From JBAXLO01 sp037134755 (lineage in GTDB: Bacteria; Bacteroidota; Bacteroidia; Bacteroidales; JACABE01): a DNA stretch of 27,530 nucleotides. Each line of letters opens with the position of its first letter. Position 1 is the stretch's first letter. The position numbers and the translations under genes are program-made. The DNA lies in the NCBI GenBank assembly GCA_037134755.1, contig JBAXLO010000040.1, positions 1 through 27,530 on the forward strand, given 5' to 3'. Shown here in pieces: positions 1-7,764 of the stretch. The notes beneath the pieces are model-generated. The model was not told the origin of the DNA and did no database searches. It saw nothing but the letters and a program-made list of their open reading frames with translations.

Positions 1-1
1 T

Positions 2-58
2 TTAGAAGAAACGGAGGAGTTTCTAAGGTTTTACCAGAAAACAATACATCCTAAATAA
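2..58 (+). CDS. possible C-terminal tail of a gene cut by the window edge
   Basis: The frame starting at base 2 is open to a TAA at 56-58 and reads LEETEEFLRFYQKTIHPK. This has an ordinary amphipathic protein-like composition. A hairpin terminator follows about 90 bases downstream, which fits a plus-strand gene ending here. Frame 1 is also open for 17 codons to a stop at 52-54, so the choice of frame is weak. No family can be assigned from 18 residues. Confidence 0.3.
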   Translation, partial: LEETEEFLRFYQKTIHPK

Positions 59-144
59 GATAATAAGGTTTAGATTTGGAGTGGTTTGCATTGCTACTAA
101 GGTTGAAGAAAGGTTGAAATAAGGTTTTTAAAGAATAAAGTATA

Positions 145-174
145 TAAAGCTCCATCTGTTTTGTTGGAGCTTTA
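145..174. terminator. hairpin terminator, probably bidirectional
   Basis: The arm TAAAGCTCCA (145-154) pairs perfectly with TGGAGCTTTA (165-174) across a 10-base loop, and T/A-rich sequence follows on both sides. It lies between the tail of a possible plus-strand gene and the end of the minus-strand efflux operon (stop codon at 220-222), so it could serve both convergent units. Confidence 0.6.
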
Positions 175-219
175 TTTAATTAAAACCTTTTGATATTGAA
201 ATGTCTGTAATACTTTTAT

Positions 220-1401
220 TTACCCACAACTCATTTCGCCTGCATTCTTTTTGGCTGATAAAAGATTATATGCACCTTTAATAACTATCTTAGCAGTATT
301 TATATTAAAACCTGTAGGAAGAATTACTTCTGTAAAGCCATTGTCAGTAACTCCTTTATGCACTTGAATCATCTTGTATTCGGTAAATGGTTTGCCGTTT
401 TCTATTTTATTCTTTTCAAAAATAAAAATATAATCTTTATCATTAAAACTAACTATTGCATCAGATGGTAATGAAGTAACTTTATTCCCTTCTGATTCAA
501 TTACTGCATTTACAAACATACCGGGCATAATGTTTTTGCACATATCAGTAACATTTGCATATACTTTATATGTTTTATCAGCATTCACCGACTTGCTAGT
601 ATGTGAAACAACTGCTTGATGTTGTTCTTTTTCATTATTGATAAAGAAGCGTATCTTTTGATTTTCTACAACTTTGTCGGCATCCTTTTCAAAGAGCGTA
701 AGTTCTAAAAATAGCTTGTCTTTATTCACTATCTCAAACAAAACATCTGAAGGAGAAACAAATTTTCCGATATTAACATTCACTGCTTTAATAAATCCTG
801 TAATTGGAGAAGTAAGAACAATTGAACGACTGATAGTATTCTCATTTAGATTAGCAGGATTGATACCTATTAGTGCAAGTTTTTGCTCTAAAGCTTTAAC
901 TTGTGTTTTTAAAGTTTTATAATCTGCTGTAACTTGTTGAACATTCTTTTGGGAATACACATCATCTTTGTATAATTCTGAATGACGTTTATATTCGGCT
1001 TCAGCATATTCCAGCTTAATCTTAGCTTCCAAAAAGCTTTGTTGAATGTTAATAAATTCCTGATTCTCGATAATTGCAAGAGCCTGACCTTTGTTTACAG
1101 CATTGCCTTGCATTAAAGTTGTAGTCTTGATATAACCACCCATAGGAGCGCATACATTTGCAAGTCCTTGAGGTGATACTGCAACTACACCGTTAACTTT
1201 TAGCGTACCGCTTAGTGAATGCATCTCTATTTGCCCTGTTTCAATATTGGCAAGCTTAATCTGATCATCTCTCATCTCCACAATATCCTCAGGGATGTTC
1301 TCTTTCTTTTCTTCATTTGCTTTCTTGCCACTCTTACAAGAGAGTACTAATAATATAATGGTTAAAATAAATGCCATTGAAATTATTCTATTCTTTTTCA
1401 T
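220..1401 (-). CDS. RND efflux periplasmic adaptor (membrane fusion protein), CusB/CzcB-like lipoprotein
   Basis: A 393-residue protein, a usual length for this family. It bridges the inner-membrane RND pump and the outer-membrane channel in heavy-metal efflux. The N-terminus is a lipoprotein signal: basic MKKNR, a hydrophobic stretch at 9-20, then VLSC with the lipid Cys at 22. The two halves of the lipoyl-like barrel-sandwich are near 84-112 (CAPMGGYI) and 195-226 (LTSPITGFIK). They flank an alpha-helical hairpin at about 115-175 rich in E, K, A and Q. The beta-barrel and membrane-proximal domains follow. The protein ends in GEMSCG, a Met/Cys pair that could contact metal, although this is speculative. 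No separate heavy-metal-binding domain is seen at the N-terminus. It lies 54 bases after the stop of the pump gene and is probably co-transcribed with it. The substrate metal cannot be read from this protein alone. Confidence 0.9.
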   Translation of the reverse strand: MKKNRIISMAFILTIILLVLSCKSGKKANEEKKENIPEDIVEMRDDQIKLANIETGQIEMHSLSGTLKVNGVVAVSPQGLANVCAPMGGYIKTTTLMQGNAVNKGQALAIIENQEFINIQQSFLEAKIKLEYAEAEYKRHSELYKDDVYSQKNVQQVTADYKTLKTQVKALEQKLALIGINPANLNENTISRSIVLTSPITGFIKAVNVNIGKFVSPSDVLFEIVNKDKLFLELTLFEKDADKVVENQKIRFFINNEKEQHQAVVSHTSKSVNADKTYKVYANVTDMCKNIMPGMFVNAVIESEGNKVTSLPSDAIVSFNDKDYIFIFEKNKIENGKPFTEYKMIQVHKGVTDNGFTEVILPTGFNINTAKIVIKGAYNLLSAKKNAGEMSCG

Positions 1402-1426
1402 GTTATAATATTTATATAAACGTTTT

Positions 1427-1454
1427 CGTAATTCGTAATTCGTAATTCGTAATT
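1427..1454. repeat. four tandem copies of the heptamer CGTAATT (AATTACG on the minus strand)
   Basis: Four perfect 7-base units fill the 54-base gap between the pump gene and the adaptor gene. In the direction of transcription (minus) the array begins one base after the pump stop codon. A second four-unit array of the same heptamer, with variants, occurs at 26768-26795, also directly after a minus-strand stop codon. Its function is unknown. Confidence 0.85.
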
Positions 1455-1455
1455 T

Positions 1456-4400
1456 TTAAAATAATTTACCTGTAATGAATTCTATATTAATAATGGTTTG
1501 ATTAAAACTATTAATTGCATCTAAACTATTTTGCTTAATAGTTAAAGCTCTGTTGAGTGTTAAAACATAGTCGAGATAATCAATTGCACCGGCTTTATAA
1601 CTTTTAACTGATTGCTCAATTATCATATCAGCTTCGGGTACGGCTTGTTTTTCGTAGTATTGAACACTTCCTAAATACTTATTAAATTCATCGAGCAAAG
1701 AGCGATAATTAGCTAAAAGAGATTTATTGTAAAGTTCGTAATTAGTTTGAGCAATTAATTTATTAATACCTGATGCTTTTATTTTAGATAAATAAGGCTT
1801 AATAAAGATAGGAATAGTTACTCCTAATTGTACGCCTGTAAAACGATTATCGCTTCCAAAGGATTGTATTACACCATTTACTTCCTGCTCACCACGTATA
1901 GTTTGACTAAAATAACCTATACTAATATCAGGCAACATACGACTGTATTCAAGTTTCTTTTCATAGTTAGATACCTCAATTTGTTGCTGAATATATCCTA
2001 AAGAAGGATTTTGAAGCATACTATTATTTTCGTTAGTGATAATATATTTAATAGGCTTCAAAACAGTATCGAGAGGATAAAATGGAATATCAGTATTTAA
2101 AAGAGTAAGAAACTTACGATTGACTATAACAATATCGGCTTTTACTTGCTGCAACTGGTTTTTAATCTCCATACTCTGCGAACGTGCTGTAATCATTTCC
2201 AGTTTATTGGTTTCTCCTAACTTAGCTCTTAATTCAGCAGCCCGTTGAAATCCTGAAAACAAAGTATCCTGATAAATCAACAACTTTTGTTTAGATAACA
2301 AATAAGCCAACTGCCAATATATCTGCTTAACTTGTGAAGCAATTTCAAGTTGTGAGTTTTTCAATTGCCAATCACTGCTTTTTGCTTTAGCATCTGCAAG
2401 TTTATATTGATTAACATAAACTGTTGGGAAAGCAAACGACTGCGAAACAGTTAATTTATTATCTTTAGCAAAAGAGTTTAACTGACCATATTCATAACCA
2501 ATGTTTGTTTTATTAATATCCCAGGAAGCACCTTTTAAAGCTTTTTGCTCCTCAACTGCAAAAATAGAAGATCGAATAGTTAAGTTGCTATCTAATGCAA
2601 TCATAATAGCATCGTGTACATTTATAGGCTTTGCTTGTTGTGCCTTTAAATTTGTATAAGAAGTCATCCCAATAAAAAGAAAAAACAATATAGAAATCAC
2701 TTTTGTAGACTTACTTTTAAATGAAAAGCGAAATCTTCGTGAAGAAAAAATTACATAAAATACAGGAAGAATTATCAATGTAAGAAGGGTTGCAGTAATA
2801 AGTCCACCGATTACTACAGTTGCCAAAGGTTTTTGAACCTCAGCACCAGCAGAAGTTGACAAAGCCATAGGCAAAAAGCCAAGAGAAGCTACAGAAGCAG
2901 TCATTATAACAGGACGTAAACGAGAGTGTAAACCTTTCTTAACTCTTTCAATAATGTCAGACACACCATCTTTTTCAAGCCGGTTAAATTCAGCAATAAG
3001 CACAATTCCATTCAATACAGCTACACCAAATAATGCTATAAAACCTACACCTGCAGAAATTGAAAAGTTCATTCCCCTCAAATACAATGCAAACACACCA
3101 CCAATTGCTGACATTGGTACCGCTGTAAATATTAAAAGGGATTGTTTTAGAGAATTAAAAGTAAAGAAAAGTAGTACCATAATTAATAGTAATGCAACAG
3201 GAACAGCAATTGAAAGTCTATTTTTAGCTGCTACTAGATTTTGAAACTGACCTCCATAATTCAGATAATAACCTGTTGGCATTTTTACTTTAACATCTAT
3301 TTGTTTGGTAACATCGTCAATAACGCTTTGAATATCGCGGTTACGAACATTAAAACCAACAGTTATACGACGTTTAGTATTTTCTCTGGATACCTGTGCA
3401 GGTCCTGATTGAATAGAAATATCAGCAAGTTGTTCAATTGATATCTGACCTCCATTTGGTAAAGCAACAGCAATGTTTTTAACATCTTCCAGACTCTGAC
3501 GATAATCTTTATCCAACCTGACAACCAACCCGAAACGTTTTTCCTCATCATACACAACTCCAGCCTGACTTCCTGCAAATGCAGTTCGTAGTACTTTGTT
3601 AACATCATCAATAGATAAACCGTATTGAGCCAAACGATCACGATTAAAATTTACCTGAACCTGAGCTAAGCCTGTTACTTTTTCTACATTTATATCTTCA
3701 ACTCCTTCTATTTGTTGAATTATCTTTTCAATTTCAGTAGCTTTATCTGAAAGGGTACTCAAATTATCACCATATATTTTGATAGCAATATCTTGTTTAG
3801 AACCTGAAAGCAATTCATTAAAACGCATCTGGATAGGTTGTTGAAACTCGAATTTAACTCCCGCTAAAGGTATCAAAGCTTCTTGCATTTTTTCAACAAG
3901 TTCTTCACGGGTTTTAGCTGAAGCCCATTCACTTTTGTCTTTTAAAGTAATAATATAATCACCCGTCTCCATAGGTGTAGGGTCAGTTGGTATTTCGCCG
4001 GAACCAATTTTACAAATAGTATGTTTTATTTCGGGGAAGTTGTCGAGAAGAATTTTATTTGCTTTCTTAACAATGTCAACAGTATTAGTTAACGAACCAC
4101 CCTGTAATGTGATAACACCTGCAGCTAAATCACCTTCTTCAAGTTGAGGAATGAATTCACCTCCCAGATTATTAAACATAAACAAACTGAATAAAAATAA
4201 AAGAATTGTAGCAACAGAAACCAAAAGTTTATGCTTTAAAGCGAACCCAATAATAGGATTAAATGCTTTGTGAAATATATCTATAAGCTTGTCAGAAAAA
4301 TTAAGTTTATGTACTGTGTTTTTACTTAGAAATAAAGCAGACATCATAGGTACATAAGTTAAAGAAAGTATAGCAGCACCCAATATAGCAAAAGCTACAA

Positions 4401-5847
4401 CCTGAGCCATTGGGCGAAACATCTTACCTTCAATTCCTATTAAAGCAATTATTGGTAAATACACTATAAGGATAATTATTTGTCCGAAAGTAGCCGAACT
4501 CATCATTCGTTTAGCTGATTCAAAAACATTTTCATCCATTTGTTGCTGGTTAAGTTTAGCAATGCCCGGATGATGATGCTTACTCATACTTATACGATGA
4601 ACTACACTTTCAACAATAATAACAGCACCATCAACAATAAGCCCAAAATCAATGGCACCCAGACTCATTAAGTTTCCTGAAACACCAAACAAATTCATGA
4701 GGGATAGAGCAAAAAGCATTGACAAAGGGATTACTGAAGCTACAATAAGTCCTGCACGCAGATTCCCAAGCAATAAAACGAGAATGAATACTACAATTAA
4801 AGCTCCTTCTATAAGATTTCTAGAAACAGTACCAATAGCACGGCCAACCAAACTGGAACGATTGAGGAATGATTCTATTTTAATGCCTTTTGGCAATGAC
4901 TTTTGAATTGAAGCAATACGTGTTTCTACATTTGAAATAACTTCATGAGCATTTGCACCTTTCAACATCATTACAACACCTCCTACTGCTTCGGAGGTGT
5001 CAACAACAAAAGCACCATATCTGGTAGCACTTCCATACTGAACTTTTGCTATATCCCTAATCAAAACAGGAATACCTGAAGCATTGGTTTTTACTACAAT
5101 CTTTTCGATATCATCAATGGTTTTAACCAAACCAACACCACGTATAAAGTAAGCATTTGGTTTTTTGTCGATATATGCACTCCCTGTATTCTCATTGTTT
5201 TTTTCAAGAGCAACAAAAATGTCTGTCAGTGATATATTCATACCTCTTAAACGATCAGGATTTACAGCAATTTCATATTGCTTAACAAAGCCACCGTAAC
5301 TATTAATATCAGCTACTCCAGATGTTCCAAGCATATTACGACGCACAACCCAGTCCTGAATAGTACGTAATTCCATTGGATTATATTTATTTTCATAACC
5401 CTTTTCAACAGCCAGACGATACTGATAGATTTCACCTAAACCAGTTGAAATGGGAGCAAGCTCAATCTTTGCTAGTCCAGCAGGAATCACATCTTCAGCT
5501 TCCTTTAAACGCTCACTGAGTTGCTGTCGTGCCCAGTAAACATCAACACCATCTTTAAAAACAACAGTTATAACAGACAAGCCCAAGCGAGATATAGAGC
5601 GTAGCTCAATAATATCAGGAATATTTACAACTGCAATTTCAATGGGAGCTGTTATGAAACTTTCTACTTCCTGAACTGCTAACGATGGGGCAATAGAGAT
5701 TATTTGCACCTGATTATTGGTAATATCAGGAATAGCATCAATTGGTAAACGTGTGAGAGAGTAGGTTCCCCAACCTATTAATGCAAGAATAAACAATCCC
5801 ACAATAAATTTATTCTTTATCGAAAAATGAATGATCTTTTCAATCAT
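1456..5847 (-). CDS. heavy-metal RND efflux pump (CzcA/CusA family) fused to a TolC-like outer-membrane factor
   Basis: A 1463-residue fusion. Residues 1 to about 1040 are a complete HME-type RND pump that drives metal export with the proton gradient. The fourth transmembrane helix carries DFGLIVDGAVIIVE with acids D400, D406 and E413. This matches the D-D-E proton-relay pattern of CzcA (divalent Co/Zn/Cd type) rather than the helix of Cu/Ag-type CusA. QPIQMRFNELLSG (porter domain) is also CzcA-like. Residues 1045-1068 are a basic-hydrophobic stretch ending in NLKAQQ that looks like an internal signal peptide. The rest, about 1070-1463, is a CusC/CzcC-type outer-membrane factor with two helical repeats. 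The start at 5847 (MIEKIIHFSIKNKF) was chosen over one 11 codons upstream because it gives the usual short cytoplasmic N-terminus. The gene follows the DUF6660-like gene by 81 bases and precedes the adaptor. A divalent-metal substrate is inferred from the motif only. Confidence 0.92.
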   Translation of the reverse strand: MIEKIIHFSIKNKFIVGLFILALIGWGTYSLTRLPIDAIPDITNNQVQIISIAPSLAVQEVESFITAPIEIAVVNIPDIIELRSISRLGLSVITVVFKDGVDVYWARQQLSERLKEAEDVIPAGLAKIELAPISTGLGEIYQYRLAVEKGYENKYNPMELRTIQDWVVRRNMLGTSGVADINSYGGFVKQYEIAVNPDRLRGMNISLTDIFVALEKNNENTGSAYIDKKPNAYFIRGVGLVKTIDDIEKIVVKTNASGIPVLIRDIAKVQYGSATRYGAFVVDTSEAVGGVVMMLKGANAHEVISNVETRIASIQKSLPKGIKIESFLNRSSLVGRAIGTVSRNLIEGALIVVFILVLLLGNLRAGLIVASVIPLSMLFALSLMNLFGVSGNLMSLGAIDFGLIVDGAVIIVESVVHRISMSKHHHPGIAKLNQQQMDENVFESAKRMMSSATFGQIIILIVYLPIIALIGIEGKMFRPMAQVVAFAILGAAILSLTYVPMMSALFLSKNTVHKLNFSDKLIDIFHKAFNPIIGFALKHKLLVSVATILLFLFSLFMFNNLGGEFIPQLEEGDLAAGVITLQGGSLTNTVDIVKKANKILLDNFPEIKHTICKIGSGEIPTDPTPMETGDYIITLKDKSEWASAKTREELVEKMQEALIPLAGVKFEFQQPIQMRFNELLSGSKQDIAIKIYGDNLSTLSDKATEIEKIIQQIEGVEDINVEKVTGLAQVQVNFNRDRLAQYGLSIDDVNKVLRTAFAGSQAGVVYDEEKRFGLVVRLDKDYRQSLEDVKNIAVALPNGGQISIEQLADISIQSGPAQVSRENTKRRITVGFNVRNRDIQSVIDDVTKQIDVKVKMPTGYYLNYGGQFQNLVAAKNRLSIAVPVALLLIMVLLFFTFNSLKQSLLIFTAVPMSAIGGVFALYLRGMNFSISAGVGFIALFGVAVLNGIVLIAEFNRLEKDGVSDIIERVKKGLHSRLRPVIMTASVASLGFLPMALSTSAGAEVQKPLATVVIGGLITATLLTLIILPVFYVIFSSRRFRFSFKSKSTKVISILFFLFIGMTSYTNLKAQQAKPINVHDAIMIALDSNLTIRSSIFAVEEQKALKGASWDINKTNIGYEYGQLNSFAKDNKLTVSQSFAFPTVYVNQYKLADAKAKSSDWQLKNSQLEIASQVKQIYWQLAYLLSKQKLLIYQDTLFSGFQRAAELRAKLGETNKLEMITARSQSMEIKNQLQQVKADIVIVNRKFLTLLNTDIPFYPLDTVLKPIKYIITNENNSMLQNPSLGYIQQQIEVSNYEKKLEYSRMLPDISIGYFSQTIRGEQEVNGVIQSFGSDNRFTGVQLGVTIPIFIKPYLSKIKASGINKLIAQTNYELYNKSLLANYRSLLDEFNKYLGSVQYYEKQAVPEADMIIEQSVKSYKAGAIDYLDYVLTLNRALTIKQNSLDAINSFNQTIINIEFITGKLF

Positions 5848-5928
5848 GATTAAATGAATTAAATTAATACAAAAACTCACAATACTATTAAAGTATTATG
5901 ATTAATAAATAAAAGAGAATGTTTTGTA

Positions 5929-6243
5929 TTATGCTATTTTAGGTGGTTGCCAAATAGAAATACTTAATTCATTAATATGTACCGGAATGTAATTTGTTGT
6001 GTGCGTGTTAGAGTAATTATAACATTCAAAATGCATGTTATGCACTTGATGTATAATTGGAGAAGTGCAACAATTACAAGTGCAAAATGGGGAGCAATAG
6101 TCTGAAGTGTGTTTAGTTTGACTATCTTTAGTCAAATGACTTACTTGATTATTAGGCAAGCAATTATCATCCAGATAATCCGCACAAGGAATTGCCTGAA
6201 GAACTATTATGTAAAATGATAATATGCAAGCTAGAATTTTCAT
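5929..6243 (-). CDS. small Cys-rich secreted protein, DUF6660-like, first gene of the efflux operon
   Basis: 104 residues. It starts with a signal peptide (MKILACILSFYIIVLQAIPC) and carries a Cys cluster CSPFCTCNCC in the second half, plus several His residues. I recognise this pattern (short leader, then a CSPFCxCxCC cluster) from the DUF6660 family, which in Bacteroidota often sits beside RND metal-efflux genes. A periplasmic metal-binding role is inferred, not shown. The frame is open upstream to an ATG at 6306, but the start at 6243 is preferred. It begins directly with the signal peptide, and a promoter-like TATCTTTG lies at 6260-6253, between the two candidate starts, which would leave the longer start outside the transcript. 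The leader would then be only about five bases. Confidence 0.72.
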   Translation of the reverse strand: MKILACILSFYIIVLQAIPCADYLDDNCLPNNQVSHLTKDSQTKHTSDYCSPFCTCNCCTSPIIHQVHNMHFECYNYSNTHTTNYIPVHINELSISIWQPPKIA

Positions 6244-6252
6244 AATCGTTGG

Positions 6253-6260
6253 CAAAGATA
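6253..6260 (-). promoter_or_regulatory. Bacteroidota -7 element for the efflux operon
   Basis: Minus-strand TATCTTTG matches the TAnnTTTG consensus exactly and ends ten bases before the chosen ATG at 6243. No clear TTG -33 element is seen 19 bases upstream. If used, the transcript would be almost leaderless. Confidence 0.5.
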
Positions 6261-6357
6261 ATAAAAAAGTAATAGATTGGGATATTTTAAAATATATTTT
6301 CTTCATTTAAAAGTAACATCGGTTATAAATAAAGAATAATTATGAATGAAAGCAAAT

Positions 6358-6377
6358 AAATTAAATTAATTTAATTT
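6358..6377. repeat. 20-bp perfect A/T palindrome in the divergent intergenic region
   Basis: AAATTAAATTAATTTAATTT is its own reverse complement. It lies between the leftward efflux operon and the rightward housekeeping operon and could be an operator. The surrounding DNA is very AT-rich, so chance is a serious alternative. Confidence 0.3.
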
Positions 6378-6482
6378 GTCGATTCAAAGTAGGGGAGTTA
6401 TTCTGACTTGTTAACTATTAATATCTTATCTGCTTATAAATACAATTATAATACTCAATTTAAAAATAAATAAATAAATGTA

Positions 6483-6512
6483 TTGTTTATAACATAAAAA
6501 CAATTACTTTTG
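6483..6512 (+). promoter_or_regulatory. Bacteroidota promoter of the HsdR-N / nucleotidyltransferase / nuclease operon
   Basis: TTG at 6483-6485 and TACTTTTG at 6505-6512 are separated by 19 bases, the expected spacing for the primary sigma factor of Bacteroidota. The element overlaps a TTG in frame with the next gene, which shows that the true start is the ATG at 6531. Confidence 0.7.
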
Positions 6513-6530
6513 GAATCTTTTAAAGTATTT

Positions 6531-6989
6531 ATGATTAAGTTAAATTTTCCGGACTATCAATTCAGAGTGAGTATTAAAGATAATAAATCAATGATATTTG
6601 ACAATGTAAGGAAAAAGTTTGTACGCTTGACGGATGAAGAATGGGTGAGGCAACATTCTGTTTCCTATTTGATTAACGAGAAACAATGTCCTGCTTCGTT
6701 GATAGCTGTCGAAAAAGAATTGTCGTTAAACGGCATGAAGAAAAGAACAGACATCGTAGTGTATTATAAAGAAGGCAATCCATTGTTAATAGTTGAATGT
6801 AAGGCACCCTCTATTAAGATAAGTCCGGCAGTTTTTGAACAGGCAGCAAGATATAATCTTACATTAAAAGTAAATTATTTGATGGTTACTAATGGTTTGC
6901 AACATTACTGTTGCTTTATAGATCATCATAAGCAATCTTTTTCGTACTTAGAAGAGATACCGATGTATCAACAATTGATTATATTTTAA
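6531..6989 (+). CDS. small PD-(D/E)xK protein resembling the HsdR N-terminal domain
   Basis: 152 residues. It has the nuclease-fold signature of type I restriction HsdR N-terminal domains: D74 (KRTDIVVY), then E89 and K91 (LLIVECKAP), followed by Q104 and Y108 (FEQAARYN), the QxxxY motif of that group. It has no helicase domain, so it is a stand-alone module and not a restriction subunit. No methylase or specificity gene is nearby. Short proteins of this type are widespread in Bacteroidota and often annotated as type I restriction enzyme HsdR N-terminal domain proteins; their role is unknown to me. A frame extending to a TTG at 6510 was rejected because that codon lies inside the promoter. 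The gene is first in an operon, 43 bases before the nucleotidyltransferase. Confidence 0.82.
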   Translation: MIKLNFPDYQFRVSIKDNKSMIFDNVRKKFVRLTDEEWVRQHSVSYLINEKQCPASLIAVEKELSLNGMKKRTDIVVYYKEGNPLLIVECKAPSIKISPAVFEQAARYNLTLKVNYLMVTNGLQHYCCFIDHHKQSFSYLEEIPMYQQLIIF

Positions 6990-7032
6990 TACTGAAGAAT
7001 CTAATTACAATATTAACTAATACAATAATTAA

Positions 7033-7749
7033 ATGAGAGCAATGATATTAGCTGCTGGTATGGGTACTCGACTTAAACCTCTTACCGATAATAAACCTAA
7101 AGCCTTGGTTGAGATAAATGGCAAAGCTATGATTGCTCATGTTATCGATAGGTTAACTTTAGCCGGAGTAACTGATATTATAGTTAATGTGCATCATCAT
7201 GCAGATCAGTTAATGTCGTACTTAGATAAAAATCTGTTTGATGCTGACATAGTAGTATCTGATGAAACGGATATGCTTCTGGATACCGGGGGAGGTTTAA
7301 GGAAGGCGGAATGGTTTTTAAGAGATTCTGGACCTTTTATAGTTCATAATGTTGATATATTGTCAGATATTAACTTGGAGGAACTTACCACTTATCATGT
7401 ACAAAATGAATCATTGGTAACACTTGCCGTAAGAAGCAGGCACAGTTCTCGTTATTTATTATTTGATAATCATCATCAACTTATAGGTTGGGAAAATGTA
7501 AAGACTCATGAAATGAAATTGGTAAAGCCCAAGAAAGGGGAGGTGCATTCATATGGTTTTAGTGGGATTCAGGTGATAGATCCCGAAATATTCCATCTTA
7601 TTACTGAAGTGGGGTCTTTTTCTTTAATTGACATGTATCTTCGATTGGCTAAATCTTATCACATTCATTCTTATGCTCATGATTATTCATTATGGACAGA
7701 TCTGGGAACTCCCGAAAATCTTAAAGAAGCTGAAAAGATATTCTTTTAA
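7033..7749 (+). CDS. MurU-like sugar-1-phosphate nucleotidyltransferase
   Basis: 238 residues, the compact size of single-domain NTP-transferases. It would join a sugar-1-phosphate to a nucleoside triphosphate in the cytoplasm. Visible motifs are the nucleotide-binding loop LAAGMGTRLKPLT (6-18), PK at 22-23, DTGGG at 84-88 (base and sugar recognition), the metal-binding Asp in HNVDILSD (D108), and WTDLGTPENL near the C-terminus. The overall pattern is closest to MurU (N-acetylmuramate-1-phosphate uridylyltransferase in cell-wall recycling) and to mannose-1-phosphate guanylyltransferases. The sequence does not settle the sugar or nucleotide, and no AmgK-type kinase is adjacent. It has no extra hexapeptide or left-handed beta-helix domain. 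It is followed after 15 bases by the nuclease gene, so it is in the same operon. Confidence 0.85.
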   Translation: MRAMILAAGMGTRLKPLTDNKPKALVEINGKAMIAHVIDRLTLAGVTDIIVNVHHHADQLMSYLDKNLFDADIVVSDETDMLLDTGGGLRKAEWFLRDSGPFIVHNVDILSDINLEELTTYHVQNESLVTLAVRSRHSSRYLLFDNHHQLIGWENVKTHEMKLVKPKKGEVHSYGFSGIQVIDPEIFHLITEVGSFSLIDMYLRLAKSYHIHSYAHDYSLWTDLGTPENLKEAEKIFF

Positions 7750-7764
7750 TCTTATGCAATAATT

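Noticed and set aside
6531..6989. Restriction-modification system
   Set aside because: Only an HsdR-N-like domain is present; there is no helicase part, methylase or specificity subunit nearby.
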